From Reinekea blandensis MED297 (GTDB lineage: Bacteria; Pseudomonadota; Gammaproteobacteria; Pseudomonadales; Natronospirillaceae): DNA of 64,000 bases. Position numbers and translations under genes: made by a program. Positions 18,621 to 28,114 of the stretch are shown one piece after another. The notes under the pieces are model-generated. The model did not search any database. It was given only the letters and a program-made list of their open reading frames with translations, and was not told the DNA's origin. Each line of letters starts with the position of its first letter. Position 1 is the first letter of the stretch. The DNA lies in contig NZ_CH724154.1 of NCBI RefSeq assembly GCF_000153185.1, forward strand, positions 191,040 through 255,039, given 5' to 3'.

Positions 18621-19223
18621 TTAACGTTGCGGCATCTGAAACTGCTGCACGATGCCCTGCACATGATTCATGCAGAACTGCGCCGAATCGGCCACCGACA
18701 AGGGATGGTCACTCAGCGCCCGTCGCAGCCAGAGCCCATCAATCAGGGCCGCTGTCGTTTGCGCGGCTTCTTCCACTCGTTCGGCCGGAATCAGCTGGCG
18801 AAACGAGTGCTTTAAATTCGACAATAACCGTCGTTCGTTCACCCGTTGCAGCCGGGCAAACTCAGGGTTGTGCATCGCCTGCGACCAGAAGGCTAACCAG
18901 GTCTTGGAGCCTTTGTCCGACACCTGAATCTGAGCAAAGTTGGCCGCCACAATGGCGTTCAACCGAGCCATGGCATCGTTCGGGTCGACCTGTTTCAGCT
19001 CTTTCATCAGTTCGACATGCAGCTGCTGCAACAGATAGCGCACCGTGGCTTCCAACAGCCCCTGCTTACCGCCGAAGTAATGATTGATGATCCCCGTCGA
19101 TACGCCCGCTAACTTACTGATGGTGTTAATCGTTGTGCCCTGCAGACCATAGGTCTCTACGGCTTCCAGTGTGGCTTCAATCAACTGAGACTGGCGTATG
19201 GGTTTCATCCCCACTTTCGGCAT
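18621..19223 (-). CDS. betI: Transcriptional repressor BetI (TetR family)
   Basis: 200 aa. The N-terminus MPKVGMKPIRQSQLIEATLEAV is nearly that of known BetI proteins, which fixes the start at 19223; the frame continues 15 codons upstream, through the operator. A TetR helix-turn-helix lies at about 25-55 (ISKLAGVSTGIINHYFGGKQGLLEA). BetI represses bet genes and is released by choline. As first gene of betIBA it is probably autoregulated through the palindrome at 19256-19269. Confidence 0.95.
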   Translation of the reverse strand: MPKVGMKPIRQSQLIEATLEAVETYGLQGTTINTISKLAGVSTGIINHYFGGKQGLLEATVRYLLQQLHVELMKELKQVDPNDAMARLNAIVAANFAQIQVSDKGSKTWLAFWSQAMHNPEFARLQRVNERRLLSNLKHSFRQLIPAERVEEAAQTTAALIDGLWLRRALSDHPLSVADSAQFCMNHVQGIVQQFQMPQR

Positions 19224-19255
19224 AGCAGTACGACCCTCAAACACGGTTATTTTTA

Positions 19256-19269
19256 ATTGAACGTTCAAT
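19256..19269. promoter_or_regulatory. BetI operator
   Basis: Perfect 14-bp palindrome ATTGAACGTTCAAT, 33 bases upstream of the betI start. Its TTGAACGTTCAA core closely matches the BetI site known from E. coli bet promoters (TTGGACGTTCAAT type). The remaining part of the 326-base gap to gph (19270-19549) is A+T-rich and shows no gene. Confidence 0.8.
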
Positions 19270-19549
19270 CAATAAAAACCATGATAGCCAAAAAAGCCAA
19301 TGCAACTCAAGGTAAGAAAGCGTCTCAATAGCAAATATGGACGGCAAAACCTTTAGATTTGTAAGCAATTAAACAGCGATCTACCCAGATAAAATGCGGC
19401 TTATAGCGATTTTCTTTAAAAAATTAAATTGATCTCTAATGATTTGAACTCTAAGCACGACCCCCCGTAAAAAAACGCCTCGCTTATCCCTGTACAGGCC
19501 AGCCCGGTTCGGTGTATAACCCCCCGTTTCCAACCTGCGGAGTTTCCTG

Positions 19550-20203
19550 ATGACGATTAAAGCCTGCGTTTTTGATATGGACGGCACCTTGTTGAACACT
19601 CTGGATGACCTGGCAACCAGTGCCAACACGGTGCTGCGCCAACACGGCTTTGATCCGCATCCGGTTGAGGCTTACCGCACCTTCGTCGGCAGCGGGGTCC
19701 GTAACCTGATCATTCGCGCCCTCCCCGAAAACGCAAGGAATGAAGCCACCATCGACGCCTGCCTGGCGGCGTTTAAAATCCACTACGACACCCATTGGGC
19801 CGACCAGACCCATCTGTATGAGGGGTTAACCGACACTCTCGATCAGCTGACCAAACAGGGTCTGAAGCTGGCGATCCTGACCAACAAACCACAGCCGTTT
19901 GCCGACCTGTGCGTCGATAAGTTTCTGGGACGCTGGACCTGGAACATCGTTCAGGGTCAGCAGGACGGACTGCCGATCAAACCGGACGCGGCCGTCAGCC
20001 AGAAAGTGACCGACGCATTGGAAGTTTCGCCGGCTGAAGTGCTGTATTTTGGTGACAGCGATGTCGATATGTTCACGGCTCGCAATGCGGGGTATCGTGC
20101 TATTGGTGTGTCTTGGGGCTTTCGCAGCATCGATGAGCTGAACCAAGCCGGGGCTGAGCAAATAATTCATCAACCACACGAACTGCTGAACCTGCTCAAC
20201 TAA
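19550..20203 (+). CDS. gph: Phosphoglycolate phosphatase (HAD family)
   Basis: 217 aa. HAD motif I FDMDGTLLNT (nucleophile Asp9, acid/base Asp11), motif II AILTNKP, and motifs III/IV KPDAA... and YFGDSDVDMFTARNAG are all present, with the helical cap of Gph enzymes between I and II. It removes phosphate from 2-phosphoglycolate formed during DNA repair or by oxygenation. GGAG lies eight bases before the ATG. The Kef-type gene follows in the same direction. A related HAD activity cannot be excluded. Confidence 0.88.
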   Translation: MTIKACVFDMDGTLLNTLDDLATSANTVLRQHGFDPHPVEAYRTFVGSGVRNLIIRALPENARNEATIDACLAAFKIHYDTHWADQTHLYEGLTDTLDQLTKQGLKLAILTNKPQPFADLCVDKFLGRWTWNIVQGQQDGLPIKPDAAVSQKVTDALEVSPAEVLYFGDSDVDMFTARNAGYRAIGVSWGFRSIDELNQAGAEQIIHQPHELLNLLN

Positions 20204-20259
20204 CCGAAACATCCGCCACCCAAACCTGGCATGAACACATTGATTAAGGACGTTTGATT

Positions 20260-21861
20260 TTGGACGCACTACTGCTGGCTATCAGCCCGAATGACCCGTT
20301 ATGGATTGCCATCGCCTTCGCCTTTGGCTATGCCGTCAAGCAAATCAGTCTGCCGCCACTGATCGGCTATCTGATTGCCGGGTTTGTTCTCAATGCATTG
20401 GGCGCCGAAAGCGACTCCTTTCTCGATACCGTGGCCGATCTGGGCATTACACTGCTGCTGTTTACCATTGGCTTGAAGCTGAGACTCAGGGCCTTGTTCA
20501 AACCCGAAGTTTGGGGGGTTGCCTCCATTCACCTGGTCGTGGTGTCACTGCTGTTTGCCGGCTTTGTCCTCATGCTCTCGGCCATTGGGCTGCCAATGTT
20601 TACCGACCTGGATGCTCAGACCAGCCTGCTTGTCGGCTTTGTCTTATCGTTTTCCAGTACCGTGTTCGCGATTAAGGTGCTCGATGAGTTAGGTGCGACC
20701 ACCTCCAAGCATGGTCAGGTCGCTATTGGCGTGCTCGTGATTCAGGACATTGCGGCGGTCATTTTCCTGGCGTTTTCAGCCGGTAAAGTCCCAACCGTCT
20801 GGGCACTGGGCCTGCTACTGCTGATCCCTCTTAGACCGTTACTCTATCGTCTGCTGGAAAAAGTCGGCCATGGCGAACTGCTGCTTTTGTTCGGCATTGT
20901 GCTGGCGCTGGTCGGCGCAGACGTCTTTGAAATGGTGGGCATTAAAGGCGATGTCGGCGCGTTGATTCTCGGCATGATTCTGGCCACCCACCACAAAGCG
21001 AGTGAGCTGGCCAAGTCTCTGTTGAGCCTGAAAGATCTGTTCCTGATCGGTTTTTTCCTCAGCATCGGCATGACCGCTCTGCCGGGCTGGGCGGAAATAG
21101 GCGTTGCGGTCCTGTTGTTACTGCTGTTGCCGGTTAAGACACTCCTTTACTACCTGCTTTTCAACCAGTTTCACGCCCGGGCCAGCACTTCGTGGCGAGC
21201 CTCAACGAACCTGGCGAACTACAGCGAGTTCGGCCTCATTGTTGGCGCTATTGCGGTCTCAGCCGGCTGGTTGAACCCTTCATGGATGGCGGTGTTTGCC
21301 ATTGCCTTATCGGCGTCCTTTATCATCAGCGCACCCGTCATCCGGATCCGCGACCAGCTTTTCCAACGCTGGCGACCAACTCTGATCCGCTGGGAACGCA
21401 AATCCCGATTACCGGATGAACAGGATATCGATCTTTCAGCCATTACGACCGTCATCTTCGGTATGGGACGCATGGGGACGGCCGCTTATACCGCCATAGA
21501 ACCTGATTACACCGGTGAACTGGTCGGCATTGAAATTAATGAGTTCAAAGCCGAAGAGCATTGTGCACTCGGCCGCAACGTGGTCGTCGGCGATGGCACC
21601 AACCCGGAGTTCTGGTTCCGCGCCATCGGGCTGCTCGATAACCTCAACCGGGTGATGCTCACCCTGCCAACCCACGAGGCCAACCTGGCGGCGGCGCGTC
21701 AATTGAAAAGCATGGGGTACACCGGTTTTATCGCGGCCACATCGAAATTTGAAGATGAAGAGCAGGCTCTGAAAGAGGCGGGTGTCAGCTTCACATTTAA
21801 CATCTATACCGAGGCCGGGTTGGGTTTTGCTGAGGATCTGCGGCAGTTGTCACAACCGTAA
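20260..21861 (+). CDS. Kef-type cation:proton antiporter with RCK (TrkA-N) domain
   Basis: About 533 aa. Residues 1-380 form the CPA2 membrane part with roughly 12 helices (KQISLPPLIGYLIAGFVL; GVLVIQDIAAVIFL). The C-terminal Rossmann domain begins with TVIFGMGRMGTAAY and includes VVGDGTNPEF, as in potassium-efflux systems of the KefB/YbaL type. No ATG fits the start; TTG codons at 20254 and 20260 are possible, and the second has AAGGA nine bases upstream. An 8-codon ORF from ATG 20231 ends over the start. The likely role is K+ or Na+/H+ exchange in ion and pH balance. Confidence 0.9.
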   Translation: MDALLLAISPNDPLWIAIAFAFGYAVKQISLPPLIGYLIAGFVLNALGAESDSFLDTVADLGITLLLFTIGLKLRLRALFKPEVWGVASIHLVVVSLLFAGFVLMLSAIGLPMFTDLDAQTSLLVGFVLSFSSTVFAIKVLDELGATTSKHGQVAIGVLVIQDIAAVIFLAFSAGKVPTVWALGLLLLIPLRPLLYRLLEKVGHGELLLLFGIVLALVGADVFEMVGIKGDVGALILGMILATHHKASELAKSLLSLKDLFLIGFFLSIGMTALPGWAEIGVAVLLLLLLPVKTLLYYLLFNQFHARASTSWRASTNLANYSEFGLIVGAIAVSAGWLNPSWMAVFAIALSASFIISAPVIRIRDQLFQRWRPTLIRWERKSRLPDEQDIDLSAITTVIFGMGRMGTAAYTAIEPDYTGELVGIEINEFKAEEHCALGRNVVVGDGTNPEFWFRAIGLLDNLNRVMLTLPTHEANLAAARQLKSMGYTGFIAATSKFEDEEQALKEAGVSFTFNIYTEAGLGFAEDLRQLSQP

Positions 21862-21872
21862 AGTTGGATTAA

Positions 21873-22640
21873 CTACTCCCAACCCTGCTGGCGTGTAATC
21901 TCGGTGATTTTCTGATTCAATCGCTGCTGGTTCTGTTGCGAGGCCAACTCACTGTTGAGCTGAGTCAGAATGGTATCGACGTCCTCCAAATCGGGCGACA
22001 GCGCCAGATAAAAAGGTTGCGCTTGCGCGCAGCCTGCTTCAAACAAATGGACCGGCTGCGGCTCAAGCTGATTCAGCACACTGGCCAGCACTAATCGATC
22101 TTCCACTAAAGCATCAATCCTTCCGGCCTGCAGCATTCGTATCAAGCGCTGAGTTGAGAGCGAACCGCCTACCGTTTCTATTCGCCCGGAACCCTCATGA
22201 CTGGCCACGTATCGGTCAATATCAGGGGTATAACCGTAATCTCGAATCACACCCAATACTTTTCCGGTCAGATCGGCAATACTTCCAAATCGCCAGGCTG
22301 AATCGTATGTATAAAAGCACACCTGATAATACGCCGTCGGTACGGAAGTAAACCGGAGACTCGGTGCCTCGGAATTCACCGCCGTTAACAGGCCATCGAC
22401 AACACCACCCTCCGCCAACTGTATGGCCCTGGCCCAGGGATAAGATTCGATCTTCAGTTCGAGGTTATGCTTGGCAAACAGCTCAGTGAGGTAATTGCCG
22501 ATCAGGTTTTCAGCCTCACTCAGCTCACCGCAGGTGTAGGGGCACCACTGCGTTGTCGCCAACGTCAAGGTTCGGGGAGACGCAGCGCACACACCTGACA
22601 ACAGAGCGGCAAATAATAGGGGAGCTAGAGACTTGAACAT
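21873..22640 (-). CDS. Periplasmic solute-binding protein, family 3-like
   Basis: About 255 aa with signal peptide FKSLAPLLFAALLSGVCA. The mature part follows the amino-acid-binding (SBP_bac_3) layout: LTLATTQWCPYTCGE, then ELKIESYPWARAIQLAEGGVVDGLL, and LIRMLQAGRIDALVEDRLVLA. No permease or ATPase gene is adjacent, so it may be a stand-alone sensor or binding protein, as is common for this subgroup in marine bacteria. Start at 22640 gives a regular signal peptide. A perfect 16-bp palindrome lies about 45 bases upstream. Confidence 0.85.
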   Translation of the reverse strand: MFKSLAPLLFAALLSGVCAASPRTLTLATTQWCPYTCGELSEAENLIGNYLTELFAKHNLELKIESYPWARAIQLAEGGVVDGLLTAVNSEAPSLRFTSVPTAYYQVCFYTYDSAWRFGSIADLTGKVLGVIRDYGYTPDIDRYVASHEGSGRIETVGGSLSTQRLIRMLQAGRIDALVEDRLVLASVLNQLEPQPVHLFEAGCAQAQPFYLALSPDLEDVDTILTQLNSELASQQNQQRLNQKITEITRQQGWE

Positions 22641-22683
22641 CTTAAATACAACGATGATTGGCATTACGTCAGTTTAGTCAGCT

Positions 22684-22699
22684 TTTCTCATATGAGAAA
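22684..22699. promoter_or_regulatory. Palindrome upstream of the solute-binding gene
   Basis: TTTCTCATATGAGAAA is a perfect 16-bp palindrome. It could be an operator for the gene starting at 22640, or end the repeat region on its other side. No matching known regulator site is recognised. Confidence 0.35.
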
Positions 22700-22780
22700 G
22701 AAAACCGCTTAGCGTGCTTGCTGATCGTTCAAATGTCCCTCTCAAACCACACCGCTCTTGCCCCGTGCACGGCCTTGTAG

Positions 22781-22902
22781 GCGACGGTGTTGACGCTTGT
22801 CGGTTCAAACCGTTCCTGACGGTTTGTCGACCGGCCGTGCCGCTTCTCGCCGACAGCACTGATTAATCAAATTCAAAAAAAGCCCCCAATCTTTCGATTG
22901 AG
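22781..22902. repeat. Structured direct repeat, copy A
   Basis: About 122 bp, paired with copy B at 22956-23078. A 42-base identical core occurs at 22794-22835, containing the hairpin CAAACCGT-tcctg-ACGGTTTG. After it come the conserved TTCTCGCCGACA and a GAAA-loop hairpin (CTCAATC/GATTGGG read on the minus strand) with a T-run on the minus strand only. Confidence 0.8.
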
Positions 22903-22955
22903 ACCACTAAACCCGGCCGGACCAACCCGCGCACGTCCTGTGCGCTGCCCGCCGG

Positions 22956-23078
22956 GCGACGGCGCTGGCGCTTGTCGGTTCAAACCGTTCCTGACGGTTT
23001 GTCGACCGGCGGTGCCGATTCTCGCCGACAACACGGATAACTCAGAATCAAAAAAAAGACCCCAATCTTTCGATTGAG
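22956..23078. repeat. Structured direct repeat, copy B (adjacent to tRNA-Leu)
   Basis: Second copy of the element at 22781-22902, with the identical 42-base core at 22969-23010 and single-base differences in the flanks. It ends in the strong bidirectional terminator next to tRNA-Leu. Two copies with this spacing indicate tandem duplication of a unit that includes the terminator. Confidence 0.8.
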
Positions 23079-23096
23079 GTCTTTTTTTTGATTCTG
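23043..23096. terminator. Strong bidirectional terminator after tRNA-Leu
   Basis: Two 25-base arms match at 24 positions around a TTTC/GAAA loop, each with eight A or T residues next to the inner stem (GACCCCAATC...GATTGAGGTC). A T-run therefore follows the stem on both strands. It ends the tRNA transcript on the minus strand and would stop plus-strand transcription of the repeat. Confidence 0.9.
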
Positions 23097-23181
23097 GTAC
23101 CAGCGGCCGGACTCGAACCGGCACACCCGTTAAGGCGGGGGATTTTGAATCCCCTGTGTCTACCAATTTCACCACGCTGGC
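23095..23181 (-). tRNA. tRNA-Leu (anticodon CAA)
   Basis: 87 bases with encoded CCA. Acceptor arms GCCAGCG/CGCTGGT pair (first pair G-U). The D-loop has GGTAGACAC, the anticodon stem GGGGA/TCCCC encloses TTCAAAA giving anticodon CAA, a long variable arm of 15 nt follows (class II), and the T arm is GCCGG-TTCGAGT-CCGGC. It reads UUG codons. Its own promoter and terminator flank it. Confidence 0.97.
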
Positions 23182-23194
23182 ATTAAGACCGCGT

Positions 23195-23222
23195 ATTCTA
23201 TGGAAAAATTCTTTACTGTCAA
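23195..23222 (-). promoter_or_regulatory. Promoter of tRNA-Leu
   Basis: On the minus strand TTGACA (23222-23217), 16 bases, TAGAAT (23200-23195), then a G+C-rich stretch (ACGCGG) before the mature tRNA, as in stable-RNA promoters under stringent control. The -35 overlaps the stop codon of the upstream GGDEF-EAL gene. Confidence 0.8.
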
Positions 23223-24910
23223 CTAGTTAGCGTCGATTCCTTAGACTTAACCGAACCCGGCATCAGCGGCGCGAGCAGATCATTCCGCCAGGGTTGCGGT
23301 GGTGCTAAGCCAAAGCCCTGACCGATGGCACAACCGAGTTGCTTCAAGCGAGTCAACTGTTCGGCCGTTTCAACCCCTTCCGCCAACACTTCGATACCTA
23401 ACGCATTCGCCATCGACATAATGGCGTACATGATCTGGTCTTCTTTACGACTCTCGGTCTGGGCTTGCAGGAACTGGCGGTCGATTTTCAACTTATCGAC
23501 GGGTAATGAATGCAGGTATGCCAAGCAGGAGTATCCGGTCCCGAAATCGTCGATGGCTATGCGAATACCCCGGCGACGCCAGTTTTGCAGCCGCTCATGA
23601 AGCCCGTCGATCTGGGTCATCAGCTGCGACTCGGTCAGTTCCACCTCAAGCTGCCACCCCGAGGTTCGCACGTCCCGGGCAAAGTCGAGCAACATTCGCT
23701 CGAACACAGGGTCTGATATCTGCTGCGCGGCAACATTAACGGCAATGATGGGAATAAACAGCTTATGACCCTTAGAGTTCGCAAGGTCCTGGCGGATAAT
23801 TTCAAACTGCCTGGCGGTGAGAGCATTGATTAACCCACGGGACTCCGCCAACGGGATAAAGGCCGATGGAGGTACCACACCGTGCACTGGCGATTTCCAG
23901 CGCGCCAACACTTCCAGACCGACACACTCACCGCTCTGTACGCTGTACAAGGGCTGATAAGCAGTCGAGAAGTGCTCCGGGCATTGTTTGAGCTCACGCC
24001 GCAATGACTCCGCCAATCGCTGACTCTGCTCGACTTCTATCGATTGCTGACGGTCAAAGAGCTGAAACTGAGCCCGCCCCTGCTGTTTGGCACGAAACAT
24101 GGCTTTTTCGGAATTAATCAGCAGATCCTGCGGGGTTTGCCCCTGTTCCGGGAAGAACGCCAGGCCAATGGAGAGTGTAAATTGATAATACTCACCATCC
24201 ATGGCCACCGGCCGTTCAAAAAACCGCATCAGACGCTGACAGAGAAAATGCATCTCATAGTGCTCTTCCCAACTGACAATGGCGGCAAACTCATCGCCGG
24301 AAACTCGGGCGAGAAAATCTTCTTTGCGCAGAATCGTACGAATCTGCCGGGCGCAATGACACAGCAGGCGATCACCCACCGAATGGCCGTAAAGCTCGTT
24401 AATGTCCTTGAAATGGTCGAGATCGATGTACAGCACGGCGAAGTCCGGCTCGACACTTTGATTCTCAATCCGACGGGTCAACTCATGATGAAAGGCATAT
24501 CGATCCGGCAGCCCGGTCAGCATATCGGACAGCGGAGTCACCTCCGAGACAGGAGATGGCTCGGCGTCGTTAATGGCACAATCCAGTACGCCGGCATAGC
24601 GGTTAACTTCAGAAGGGTCGCCCACGGGCATGAGCGTTAAGCAGTAGGGCTTGGCGTCGGCGACTGTCGCCGTAACTTTCCCCTGCCAGCTGCCGGTACG
24701 GTGAATAAACTCAGGGACCGAGCCTTCCTGATGCAGCTCAGAGGTATCGGCCAGCTCGTATAGGCTGGTAATCGGACGATGGAACAGCGACTGGAACTCG
24801 ATATTCGTGTACGACACCCGCAAATGCTGATCAAAAATCACCACAGGTTTGGCAAAATGATCCACCAGTGTTCGATAACTGGCTTCAAAGGACACAGGTG
24901 TTGATGACAC
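23219..24910 (-). CDS. PAS-GGDEF-EAL protein (c-di-GMP turnover)
   Basis: 563 aa, no membrane segment. A PAS-like domain is at 8-110. The GGDEF domain at about 125-285 has SGDEF at 204-208 and an intact inhibitory-site motif RKED at 195-198. The EAL domain at 305-550 has EVLARW (Glu333), NVAAQ (Asn392), ELTES 424-428, DDFGTGYS 454-461 and KIDR 475-478, so the phosphodiesterase site is complete. SGDEF is found in active cyclases, so both activities are possible; phosphodiesterase is the safer call. The stop codon lies in the tRNA-Leu promoter. Confidence 0.93.
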   Translation of the reverse strand: MSSTPVSFEASYRTLVDHFAKPVVIFDQHLRVSYTNIEFQSLFHRPITSLYELADTSELHQEGSVPEFIHRTGSWQGKVTATVADAKPYCLTLMPVGDPSEVNRYAGVLDCAINDAEPSPVSEVTPLSDMLTGLPDRYAFHHELTRRIENQSVEPDFAVLYIDLDHFKDINELYGHSVGDRLLCHCARQIRTILRKEDFLARVSGDEFAAIVSWEEHYEMHFLCQRLMRFFERPVAMDGEYYQFTLSIGLAFFPEQGQTPQDLLINSEKAMFRAKQQGRAQFQLFDRQQSIEVEQSQRLAESLRRELKQCPEHFSTAYQPLYSVQSGECVGLEVLARWKSPVHGVVPPSAFIPLAESRGLINALTARQFEIIRQDLANSKGHKLFIPIIAVNVAAQQISDPVFERMLLDFARDVRTSGWQLEVELTESQLMTQIDGLHERLQNWRRRGIRIAIDDFGTGYSCLAYLHSLPVDKLKIDRQFLQAQTESRKEDQIMYAIMSMANALGIEVLAEGVETAEQLTRLKQLGCAIGQGFGLAPPQPWRNDLLAPLMPGSVKSKESTLTS

Positions 24911-25113
24911 AGGGTAACCTACTCACAAAGATAACTCTTTCTGTTACTGACACCCTCGTTACTGCCTGTTCAGGCCTATTCCTTTTCGTACACGGATGCA
25001 TAAATTAACCCTAGAAATATCAAATACTTAATGGAGTGACAAGCAACGTTTCAGTTTTTCGAACACTTAGCCGTTTAAGTACTGGTTCTCATTTCACCAT
25101 TTTCAGGGTGGTT

Positions 25114-25266
25114 TCAGTCCTTTTTCACGGCGTCATTATTCAGGTTTTGTGACTGAACACATTGATTCAGATCGCCGATTTTGTGTTCAAACACCGGTTC
25201 TGCAAGCGACTGAGGCGGTTGACGGACCAAACCTGTGCTTTGCGCAAGGCAAAGGGTGAAAATCAC
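25114..25266 (-). CDS. Candidate small exported peptide ORF
   Basis: 50-codon ORF divergent from queA in the 410-base gap 24911-25320. A GTG start at 25266 has AGGGAG five bases upstream. The product begins hydrophobic (VIFTLCLAQSTG) like a short signal sequence or membrane anchor and continues polar (VFEHKIGDLNQCVQSQNLNND), with two cysteines. The longer antisense frame through queA is not credible. No family is recognised. The remaining gap (24911-25113) shows no gene. Confidence 0.3.
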   Translation of the reverse strand: MIFTLCLAQSTGLVRQPPQSLAEPVFEHKIGDLNQCVQSQNLNNDAVKKD

Positions 25267-25320
25267 CGCCACTCCCTCTAAAATATCCGGCCTTTTGGTT
25301 AATCGGCAGTACCCTAATTC

Positions 25321-27515
<2,195 letters not shown>

Positions 27516-27690
27516 AGCCGGAGTGTCTGGCCATTTTTACCTGCCATTGCGGCCGAAACCGGCCAGCGATGGCGAATTCGGCTTTCAGCGACTGATCGCA
27601 ACCGGTAGAATCAGCCGCCAGTTGAATAACAATCGACCGCACTGCCCGCCAGTGCCCGAACTTATAATGAAAACACTATTGGAGTTAACC

Positions 27691-28044
27691 ATGAAAAAAC
27701 TGATCGCCGCCGCTCTTGCACTGGCCCCTGTTGTTGCCATGGCTGCACCCGCGGCTCAGCCTCAACCAAGCCCATGGCAGCTGCCCATCATGTTGGGTAT
27801 TTTCTTTGTCATTTTCTGGCTGATGGTCTGGCGTCCACAGTCCAAGCGCGCCAAAGAGCACAAGAATCTGCTGTCTGCGCTGTCCAATGGTGACGAAGTG
27901 GTAACCAATGCCGGTATTGCGGGTAAAGTGAAGAAAGTGACTGACGACTACGTTCAGGTTCAGGTCGACGACAACGTGACTCTGACTTTCCAGAAGCAGG
28001 CCATTGCCGCCACGCTGCCAAAAGGCACCATCAAAGCGATCTGA
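27691..28044 (+). CDS. yajC: Preprotein translocase subunit YajC
   Basis: 117 aa. One membrane helix at about 28-50 (LPIMLGIFFVIFWLMVW) is preceded by a hydrophobic N-terminus ending in AMAAPAAQ. The cytoplasmic part has RPQSKRAKEHKNLLSALSNGDEVVTNAGIAGKV, the diagnostic YajC block, and ends in LPKGTIKAI. GGAG lies eight bases before the ATG at 27691; the open frame upstream reads through tgt's tail and is not used. YajC joins SecDF, encoded next. Confidence 0.96.
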   Translation: MKKLIAAALALAPVVAMAAPAAQPQPSPWQLPIMLGIFFVIFWLMVWRPQSKRAKEHKNLLSALSNGDEVVTNAGIAGKVKKVTDDYVQVQVDDNVTLTFQKQAIAATLPKGTIKAI

Positions 28045-28052
28045 TGCCCCCG

Positions 28053-28085
28053 AACACCCCACTATGCTGGGGTGTTTTGCTTTTA
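28053..28085 (+). terminator. Terminator-like hairpin between yajC and secD
   Basis: AACACCCCA/TGGGGTGTT (28053-28061, 28068-28076) with a 6-nt loop, then TTGCTTTT. It lies inside the expected yajC-secD-secF operon and could reduce or separate secDF transcription. Confidence 0.6.
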
Positions 28086-28114
28086 TGCGGGCCTGATTTT
28101 TCAAAGGAACACCC

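Noticed and set aside
22781-23078. Repeat pair considered as CRISPR
   Set aside because: Only two copies, each over 120 bp, with internal terminator hairpins and no regular spacers.
22873-23175. 100-aa minus-strand ORF beginning MVKLVDTGDSKSPALTGVP
   Set aside because: It is the well-known false translation of a tRNA-Leu gene and its flank.
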